The notes beneath the pieces were generated by a model. The model saw nothing but the letters and a program-made list of their open reading frames with translations, was not told the DNA's origin and did not search any database. Positions 25,432 through 34,600 of a DNA stretch of 64,000 bases are shown one piece after another. Positions within the stretch are counted from its first letter, which is position 1. Every line of letters begins with the position of its first letter. The stretch comes from JAZDFC01 sp043808235. GTDB lineage: Bacteria; Bacteroidota; Ignavibacteria; Ignavibacteriales; Melioribacteraceae. Where the stretch lies: positions 62,001 to 126,000 of the forward strand of contig JAZDFC010000039.1 of NCBI GenBank assembly GCA_043808235.1. Reading direction: 5' to 3'. The position numbers and the translations under genes are program-made.

Positions 25432-26775
25432 TTATGAGTACTCTTTCTTGATATTAGCCCCTTTAAAATAATGGAGCAAAATTTCGTCGAACATATAACC
25501 TTTCGATGCCATTATGGCGGCGCCGATCTGACAAAGCCCGACCCCGTGTCCCCAACCCGCGCCGTAAATTGTAAAGGATGACGGGATTTTTTTCCCTTCG
25601 ACATTTTTTTCAATCACAATCGCCGAGCTGTAAAGATGGGATCTTGATAGTACTCTTCTAATCTCCAATTCTTTGCCGATAATCTTTTTCTCTTTTGAAC
25701 CGATGATTTTTAGTTTAACCAATCTACCGGAGTGGCCTCTTTCAACAGGAATGAGATCGATGATTTCGCCAAAATCGATACCGGACTTTTCTAAAATTAT
25801 TGCCGAGAGTTCTTGCTGGGTATAAATTACCCTCCATCTAAAAAAATCGATTGTCTCAAAATCAAATCCCACAAGAGAGGTCGATAGAATTTTTTTATTT
25901 GCAGTGTTGCAAAAGGCAGAAGGATTTCCTAATATCCATTTAACAGCATTGCGTTCGTTAGTCAGGTCGGTATTAAAACCCTCCTGCTCAAATTTATAAT
26001 CAAAAATCTTCCGGAGATATTTTTTAGGAACAGGCTCCCAAACATTTTCAAAATTTTCTGTTATACCGCCGCAGCATTTCGAATATCGGGTATCGCAGAT
26101 TTTATCTTCGTATTGCAGAATCAGTCCTCGTGTTTGTTCAATCGCTTTGTATGCGTTATCATTAATTACTTTGTTAATGCCGTGATATCGCTGGCAATGG
26201 TCGTCGGCGCATACATGGAAATCTGCATGCTCTTCGCTCCCGTACCATTTGATAATTTCATCCGGCTGATTTTCTTTTGGTTCACGCTCACTTGCTGTCG
26301 CGCTATTTTGCCCGGAGGACTCAACAATATTTAAAAGCCAGCTGCGTGAAATTATTGCGTGTGTTTTTAACAATTCAAACGGGCCGGACGGATTCATCTC
26401 GGAAGAAATAACGCTCGCGAGATAATCCTCGGCTGGAATAATATTAATCGCAATAATTTTTTCGCCGGACATTTTTAATTTGAGCGCACCGTGGAAACGC
26501 TGATTTTCTTTTTTTTCCCAATGAAATTTTATTCCAATCGGAACATCCTTCAGCATGAATGAATCGGAATCGAAATCGACGGGATCAAAAACTATTTCTT
26601 TGGTTGTTTGAAAATTATTTATTCCACCACGAACATTAATTTTGCCGGATGCAATTTTTGCATTAAACTCACCTGATATTGTTTTGCCAAAATCGGCACA
26701 CCGGTATTCTCCAAAAAATATAATCGAGATTTCTTCTTCGGTCATTATTCCAATATTTACTAACGGTTCCTGCAT
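25432..26775 (-). CDS. SpoIID/LytB domain protein
   Basis: A 447-residue protein related to SpoIID and the amidase enhancer LytB. The signature blocks are present: SEMNPSGPFELLKTHAIISRSWLL, VCADDHCQRYHGI and GAGWGHGVGLCQIGAAIMA. SpoIID is a lytic transglycosylase that removes peptidoglycan stem-less strands during sporulation. Outside sporulators the domain is found in wall-remodelling proteins. Residue Glu in SEMNP is the expected catalytic acid. There is no clear signal peptide; the N-terminus MQEPLVNIGIMTEEEIS enters directly into the domain, so cytosolic location or an annotation start that is too short cannot be excluded. A related role with the VWA gene downstream is possible. Confidence 0.88.
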   Translation of the reverse strand: MQEPLVNIGIMTEEEISIIFFGEYRCADFGKTISGEFNAKIASGKINVRGGINNFQTTKEIVFDPVDFDSDSFMLKDVPIGIKFHWEKKENQRFHGALKLKMSGEKIIAINIIPAEDYLASVISSEMNPSGPFELLKTHAIISRSWLLNIVESSGQNSATASEREPKENQPDEIIKWYGSEEHADFHVCADDHCQRYHGINKVINDNAYKAIEQTRGLILQYEDKICDTRYSKCCGGITENFENVWEPVPKKYLRKIFDYKFEQEGFNTDLTNERNAVKWILGNPSAFCNTANKKILSTSLVGFDFETIDFFRWRVIYTQQELSAIILEKSGIDFGEIIDLIPVERGHSGRLVKLKIIGSKEKKIIGKELEIRRVLSRSHLYSSAIVIEKNVEGKKIPSSFTIYGAGWGHGVGLCQIGAAIMASKGYMFDEILLHYFKGANIKKEYS

Positions 26776-26987
26776 AAAGCCATAATTTTTTCGGATTCAA
26801 ATATAACAATACGCTTGCTATTTATTTAGGATAGGATTTTTAGATAATTTGCCGGCATAACGGCTTAGGGTTACTATCGGAGGCGAAATAAATTGAGATT
26901 TTTCGACTCTCTTTAAAACAATAGTTGGTCAATTTTTTTATATTAAATTCCAATTAATTCCTTATTTCTAATTACGTTGATGAGTAA

Positions 26988-28502
26988 ATGCGTATTACTT
27001 TTATAGATCCTACCGAAAGTATTGTAAATTACGGTTTGCGGGCGATGGTTAATCATCTGCTGAACTACAACCATGATGTTAAAATGATATTTCTAAATCA
27101 GCCGGTCATCCGGTACGATTACGATTATCCGGAAAGTATCTATTCCGATTTACTTCCTCTTGTTAAAGATTCGGACATTGTGGGATTTTCTTTTGTCTCC
27201 AACTATTACGGACAGGCGAAAAAAATTACCCGGTTCATTAAAGACAATATAAATATTCCGATAATTTGGGGCGGCATTCATGCAATGGCAGCGCCGGACC
27301 AATGTCTTCAGGATGCCGACATGATTGGATTGGGAGAAGGTGAAACTCCTCTGCTCGAATTGATGGATAAAATGCAATCTGGGTACATAGATTATAGTAC
27401 GAAAGGAATTTGGTTCAAGCGGAACGGAGCAATAATCAAAAATGAAATTGCCCGAATAAATCCCGATATTGATTCTTACTCGCTCCCGTTGTACGATAAT
27501 GATCGTGAATATATCAGGCGGGAAAACAGAATAGTGAAAATGACAAATGATATCAGGAAAGATATAATTTGTGTGCCGACTAATTATTATAAAATCGAAA
27601 GCGCCGAGACATATACTTACCTAACGCTTTCCGCACGGGGCTGTCCTTCTTCGTGCACTTATTGCTGTAATAATCTTTTCAGATCGCTTTACGGAGATAA
27701 AAAAAGTCTGCTTCGCCGTCGCAGCAATAATAATCTTATTGGCGAACTAATCTCGGCAAGAGAAAAAATGCCATTCATTAATTTGGTTGAAATATTTGAC
27801 GATGATTTTATTTGTACGAAGGTTGAAACGATTGCAGAATTTTCCGGGATGTATAAGAAACATATAAATCTTCCGTTCCGATGCAACTTCCGTCCTGAAA
27901 GCGTATCGGAGGAAAAAATGAATTTACTGGCAGACGCCGGATTGATTTCGGTTGAGATGGGATTGCAAAGCGCAAGTGCAAATACGAACAAAATTTATAA
28001 ACGACACTTCAGCAGAAATATTTTTTTAAAGGCAGTACAGGTTATTAATAAACACGATAGTATTTTGCCGCATTACGATATTATTGTCGATAATCCTCTC
28101 GAATCGCATTCGGATATCCAACAAACACTGCGGTTTCTTGCAGAACTTCCGACTCCGTTCCGGATACCTGCGTATTCGCTTACTTTTTTCCCCGGAACAC
28201 ATCTTTATGAATATGCAAAAGAACATAATTTAATCCGGAGCGAGGAGAAGGATATTTACAGTAAAAAAGATTTTGTGGTTTATGAATACAAGCAGCCATA
28301 TATAAAATTTTTGCTTTTTTATATTCGGTCAATTGGATGCAGGCAGCCATTGAAAAAGAAAATCTTCAGTTTACTAACCAGCAAATTTGCGTTAGATGTT
28401 TTCGACAGTTTTATTTTTACGCCATTTTGGATTGCAGTTATGTTCGGCAAACGGTTGTTCTCGAAAGCCAAAAATAAAAATGTCGCGCTGATACCGGGCT
28501 AA
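26988..28502 (+). CDS. B12-binding-domain radical SAM protein
   Basis: A 504-residue protein. The N-terminal ~150 residues have the Rossmann-like cobalamin-binding layout (DSDIVGFSFVSNYYGQAKKI; IPIIWGGIHAMAAPDQCL; GEGETPLLELM), but without an obvious Asp-x-His-x-x-Gly ligand loop. The radical SAM core holds the cluster cysteines C219, C223 and C226 in ARGCPSSCTYCCNN. The later YDIIVDNPLESHSDIQQTLRFLAEL is typical of this family. It is a B12-dependent methylase or elongated-chain oxidoreductase type; the substrate is unknown. It lies alone upstream of the giant surface protein gene, 184 bp away, and is not obviously linked to it. Confidence 0.88.
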   Translation: MRITFIDPTESIVNYGLRAMVNHLLNYNHDVKMIFLNQPVIRYDYDYPESIYSDLLPLVKDSDIVGFSFVSNYYGQAKKITRFIKDNINIPIIWGGIHAMAAPDQCLQDADMIGLGEGETPLLELMDKMQSGYIDYSTKGIWFKRNGAIIKNEIARINPDIDSYSLPLYDNDREYIRRENRIVKMTNDIRKDIICVPTNYYKIESAETYTYLTLSARGCPSSCTYCCNNLFRSLYGDKKSLLRRRSNNNLIGELISAREKMPFINLVEIFDDDFICTKVETIAEFSGMYKKHINLPFRCNFRPESVSEEKMNLLADAGLISVEMGLQSASANTNKIYKRHFSRNIFLKAVQVINKHDSILPHYDIIVDNPLESHSDIQQTLRFLAELPTPFRIPAYSLTFFPGTHLYEYAKEHNLIRSEEKDIYSKKDFVVYEYKQPYIKFLLFYIRSIGCRQPLKKKIFSLLTSKFALDVFDSFIFTPFWIAVMFGKRLFSKAKNKNVALIPG

Positions 28503-28686
28503 AAATTCTGTTTGCCAGATAAGCCGATTAACAAAACGGAATCCCAAAAGAAATTTGTGGAGTGATGGACTTTTTAAAAATCTTTATTAAAACCGTAAAA
28601 GACATATTGCCCTGTTATGTTTCTTCTTCTTGGATTTAAATAATTGCAGTATTTTAGCGGGCATGTTAAACATACACTTAACCAAG

Positions 28687-31600
28687 ATGAAGAAAGTCAA
28701 ACTCAACTCGATTTTTATACTTTTCATTTTATCATTGTCATCAATCGCAAGCTATGGTCAAACCGGGCTGCCCTTAACTCTGTCGGAAATAATGTTCAAC
28801 TCTCCGGCGTCAAGCAGTAATTCCGAGTTCGTTGAGATTTACAACACCTCAACTACTGAGACGATTGATTTAGCGGGATACAAAATTAAATATTCTACAA
28901 ATACACCCGAGGTGATCACCAATGCCGGATTCGGAACATCGCTTGCCCCCGGAAAATTCGCCGTTGTATTTGAAAACGATTATGACTTAGCTGCCGGTGT
29001 TTATGCAGGAACAATACCTGCGGATGCGCTGATATTAAAAATTACCGACAATGCTTTTGGCAGTTCGGGAATGGCAAATACTACCGATCGAAACGTTCAG
29101 TTGCTGAACACCACTGATCAATTATTGGATGAGTACACATACACAACATCCGGAAACGGGGCGGGCGTTTCGGATGAGAAAATTTTATTAAACAAAGATA
29201 ACTCTGTAACAAATTGGGCAAACACAACAGTTACAAACGGAACACCGGGTGCGAATAATTCCGAATCGCCAAAGATTTACGATCTTAGTGTAAGCACAAT
29301 TACTCATTCACCCTTAACTCCTTTTGCCGGGGATGACGTTGATGTCACTGCTAAAATCAAAAATGTTGGAACCGCCGCCGCCGCAAATTATACGGTTAAT
29401 TTTTATAATGATCAGAATGACGATGGTGCCGGTCAAGCGGGAGAGTTGTTTGATACACAATCGCTTACGAATTTGGCTGCGTCGGATTCAGCTTCGTTAA
29501 CGGCTACATTAGCCAATGTGGCAAATGGTATTTACAAGATAATTATTACAGTCGACTTTGCCCTCGACGAAAATCTTACGAATAATAAAGGCACGCATAA
29601 TTTTGCTGTAGCGCCGGCGCCTAATCAGCCAAACGATATTATAATTAACGAAATGATGCACACGCCCGGAGGCGACGAACCGGAATGGATTGAATTATAC
29701 AATAGAACAAATGCACCGATCAATTTGAAAAATTGGAAGATTACAGACAATACCACCACAACAACAATTTCAACGGTTCCGCTGTGGATACCCGCAAACG
29801 ATTTTATTGTACTCAGCGATAATGCGACAATTACAAATTATTATACAATCCCGGTTCAGGTAGTTGTAGTTAATCTTCCATCGTTGAATAATGCCGGCGA
29901 TAATATCACGCTGAAAGACTCTTTAGATCAGTCGATTGAAAATGTTACTTATCTTTCGTCATGGGGCGGCAGCAACGGAAATTCACTTGAGAGAAAATTA
30001 GTAGATGGATTAAGCAACGATCCCGCCAACTGGGGAACATGCACAGCGCCTGAAGGCGGAACGCCCGGACTCGAAAATTCAATTGTGCCGAAAGATTACG
30101 ATCTCGCCATAACATCGTTGACCATTAATCCTACCAATCCCGCTGCCGGAAGTGATGTTGTATTAACAACAAAAGTAAAAAATATAGGTCAGCTTGACGC
30201 TGGAAATTATTCTGTTGAAATTTTTAACGATGCCAATGGCGATAACATCGGTCAGCCTGGCGAAAGAATCGACATCCAAAATTTTACTTCGCTCGCGGTG
30301 AATGATTCTAATTTGGTTGCGACAAATATTAATGATGTAACGACGGGGACGTACTCAATCATTTCTCAGGTCAACTTTGCCCAGGATGAAGATTTATCAA
30401 ACAATATTTCTTTCATTGATTTTTATGTGTCTCCTCCACCTAATCAATACAACGATATAGTAATCAACGAAATAATGTACGGACCCGCCGGCGATGAGCC
30501 GGAGTGGATTGAATTATACAACAGAACAGGCTCGCCAATCAATCTAAAAAACTGGAAAGTTACTGACGGTACAACAACAACTACAATCTCAAGCGCGGTA
30601 TTGTGGATACCGGCAAATGATTTTATTGTGCTAAGCGAAGACGCATCAATAAGTAATTTTTATACTATACCGGTGCAGGTAATATCTATCAATCTTCCGT
30701 CGTTAAATAACACGGGGGATAATCTTTCTTTAAAAGATTCACTTGACCAGGTGATTGATAATGTGAACTATTTATCGGCATGGGGCGGAAGCGGCGGAAA
30801 TTCGCTTGAGAGAATTTCTGTTGATGATGCAAGTAACGATCCGGGAAATTGGGGAACGTCAATCGCGCTCGAAAGCGCAACTCCCGGACTTGAAAATTCA
30901 TTAGTGCCGAATGATTATGATTTAGCAATTTCACGAATGTCTATTAATCCGGCAATTCCATTAAACGGAAGTGATGTTGCCTTATCAACCGTTATTAAAA
31001 ATCTTGGCGAACTTGCAGCGGGAAATTATTCCGTTGAAATATTCAACGATACAAACGACGATAACGTTGGGCAGTTATCCGAAAGAATAGATGTACAAAA
31101 TTTCTCTTCCCTTGCTGTAGCGGACTCGAATGTTGTTACGACGATTATTCAAGATGTTGTTACCGGAACATACTCGATCATCGCGGTAATCAATTATGCA
31201 CAAGATGAGTATTTGGCAAACAACACAGCATTCTTTGATTTTAATGTTCCACCGAATCCAAATCAATATAATGATATTGTAATCAATGAAATAATGTATG
31301 GACCAACCGGCGACGAACCCGAATGGATTGAGTTATATAATCGAACAGCCGCGCCAATAAATCTGAAAGGCTGGGAGATAACCGACGGAACAACTACGAC
31401 AACAATCTCAAGCGCTCCATTGTGGATACCGGCAAACGATTTTATTGTACTAAGCGATGATGCATCCATCAGTAATTTTTATACGATACCGGTGCAGGTA
31501 GTGGCGATCAATCTTCCCTCACTTAATAACACTAATGACAATATTTCATTAAAAGATTCATTGGATCAGGTGATTGATAATGTTAATTATTTATCGTCAT

Positions 31601-34600
31601 GGGGTGGCGGAGGCGGAAATTCGCTTGAACGAATTCTTGTCGATGGATCGGGCAATGATTCTGGAAATTGGGGAACATCAATTGCGCCGGAAGGGGCAAC
31701 GCCGGGACTCGAAAATTCCTTAGTGCCGAACGATTATGATTTAGCTGTTTCCAGAATGTTTATTAATCCGGTTGTGCCGGCAATCGGAAGTGATGTAACT
31801 CTAACAACAGTTGTAAAAAACATAGGTCAGCTTGCAGCCGGAAATTACTCGGTTGAAATATTCAATGACGCAAACGGCGATAATGTTGGACAATTATCCG
31901 AGAGGATTAACATTCAAAATTATCCTTCGCTTCCAATTGCCGATTCAAATTTAGTTATAACAATTATTCAGGGTGTTGTAACAGGAAGTTATTCGATTAT
32001 AGCAGTAATAAATTATGCGCAGGATGAAAACACAGCTAACAATACGGGATTCCTGGATTTCAATGTTCCTCCCCCGCCAAATCAATTTGATGATATTGTT
32101 ATTAACGAAATAATGTACGCTCCTTCAACCGGTGAACCGGAATGGATTGAGTTGTTTAATCGAACAGACGAACAGATAAATTTGAAAGGATGGAGGATTA
32201 ATGATAATTCATCCTCGTCTGCAATTAGTACGGTTCCGGTGTTTTTACCAGCCCACGGTTATATTGTTATTGCAGACGAAGCTACCGTCTCAACTTTTTA
32301 TAATATACCTTCCCAGGTAATTGTCGTAGATATTCCTTCACTAAATAATACCGGTGATGATATAAAACTTTTAGATTCTTTGCTCACTGCGATAGATAGC
32401 GTTAATTATCTTTCGTCGTGGGGAGGCAATTCCGGCGGGAAATCGCTTGAACGAAAAGAGGTTAACAATCCAAGTAATGATTCCGAAAATTGGGGAAGCT
32501 GTGAAGCTCCGGAAAAAGCGACACCCGGCAAGGAAAATTCACTTACGCCGAAAAATTATGATCTTGCCGTGATTGGTATGGGCGCTTCTCCCGTCCCGAT
32601 TTATGAAGGTCAAATTGTTTCCGTCGAAACTCTCGTTGAGAACAAAGGATTATCCGAAGTCGGAAGTTATTTTATTCAGATATTTGACGATGCTAATGGC
32701 GACTTGACTGGTCAGATGAATGAAAGAATTGCTGTAAAAGAATTTCGAGATTTACCAAGCGGCGCCACTACGAGCACAATTATTAATGTTCAGGGATTGG
32801 CTTTAGGCACACACACAATCATTGGCAATGTTTATTTCGAAAACGATATGAACCACATAAACGATAACGACTATTTAGAATTAACTGTTCTACCTAAACC
32901 AGAAAACTATAATGATGTGGTTATAAACGAAATAATGTATGATCCCAAAACGAATGAACCGGAGTGGATTGAAATCTATAATAATTCCGGCGAGACGATA
33001 AATCTAAAAAACTGGCGCGTGCGCGATCTATCGTCGAGCGCTGTGATTTCAACCACTGATTATTTCTTCCTGCCGAACACTTTTCTTGTTCTTGCAGACA
33101 ATATTGACGTAACTAATTTTTATACAATTCCTTCGGATGTGGTTGTTTTAAATCTTCCATCGCTTAATAATGATGCGGATAATGTCATAATCCGAAATCC
33201 AGCCAACAGGGACATTGACAGTGTTGCTTACTTGGGTGCGTGGGGCGGCGGTAACGGTAAGTCTCTCGAACGAATTTATATTAACGATAATAGCAACGAT
33301 TCACAAAATTGGGGTACCGCAAAAAATGATTTGGGCGGTACGCCTGGAGCCGAAAATTCGGTTGTGCCAAAACAAAGGGATCTTGAAGTTAGCTATGCAA
33401 ACTATTCGCCGTTATATCCAATCGAAGGCGACGATGTTAACATAAATATTATTGTAAAAAATATCGGATTGAATAAAGCTCTTTATTACGTCGTAAAATT
33501 ATTTCATGATACAAACAACGATGCAATCGGTCAGGTAGAAGAACAAATATTTTCCGGTGATTATTCCAATCTAAGCAGCGGTGATTCTATTTCAGTTCCG
33601 TTTAAAATGGAAAACCTTGCTGCGGGTGAAATTAAATTGATTGCTTCAGTTGTTTTTCAGGATGATGAAGCGGCGGGCAATAATAACTTTGCATTCGACT
33701 TCGATGTTTTTCCCAAACCCGAAGAATACAACAGCATTGTTATTAACGAAATAATGTACTCGCCCGACGGAGACGAACCTGAGTGGATTGAAATTTATAA
33801 CAGGAGTGAAAAAACTATTGACCTAAATGGATGGAAACTTGCCGATGCGACCACGAAATCTACGATGACTCAAAGTCCGTTTCCTATTCTGCCAGGACAA
33901 TATGTTGTACTTGCCGATAACGAAACGATTACAAATTACTACCAGATTGATGCGCCGATTTTAATCTTTAATCTTCCGTCGCTCAACAACGGCGGAGATG
34001 ATATCGCCTTGCTGGATTCATTCGAAAGAATAATTGACGAAGTTCCTTATAAGCCAAGTTGGGGAGGAGATGATGGAATTTCGCTTGAAAGAATCTTATT
34101 CGATTTTCCGAGCGCCGACTCTTCGAACTGGGGAAGCTGCGTTGATATTAACGGCGCTACTCCCGGCAAAGTTAATTCAATTATCCCCAAAGAATTTGAT
34201 TTGGCTGTAACTGATTTTTACGCAACTCAGGAAATTGCAGTAGTTGGCAATGTTGTCCCATTCATTGCTATCGTAAAAAACAGCGGACAAAAAACTCTCA
34301 ACAATTCCGTATTCAAAGTTTTCTATGATATTAATAAAGACGACATTGCGCAGAACGAGGAATTGATTTATACGCAGAATGTTGCCGAACTAAATGCAAA
34401 TGCCGAAATTAATTTTGATTTTGATGTCGCTAATTACGGAATCGGAATTAACAAATATATAGCAGTAATCGAAAATGTAAATGATGTTTACCTGCTGAAT
34501 AATACCGCGTTCACTGAATTTACGGGTATCGAGAATCCCGGCGAACCTGCGGACTTGCTGGTAAACGAGTTTATGTATGCACCGAAATCCGGCGAGCCGG

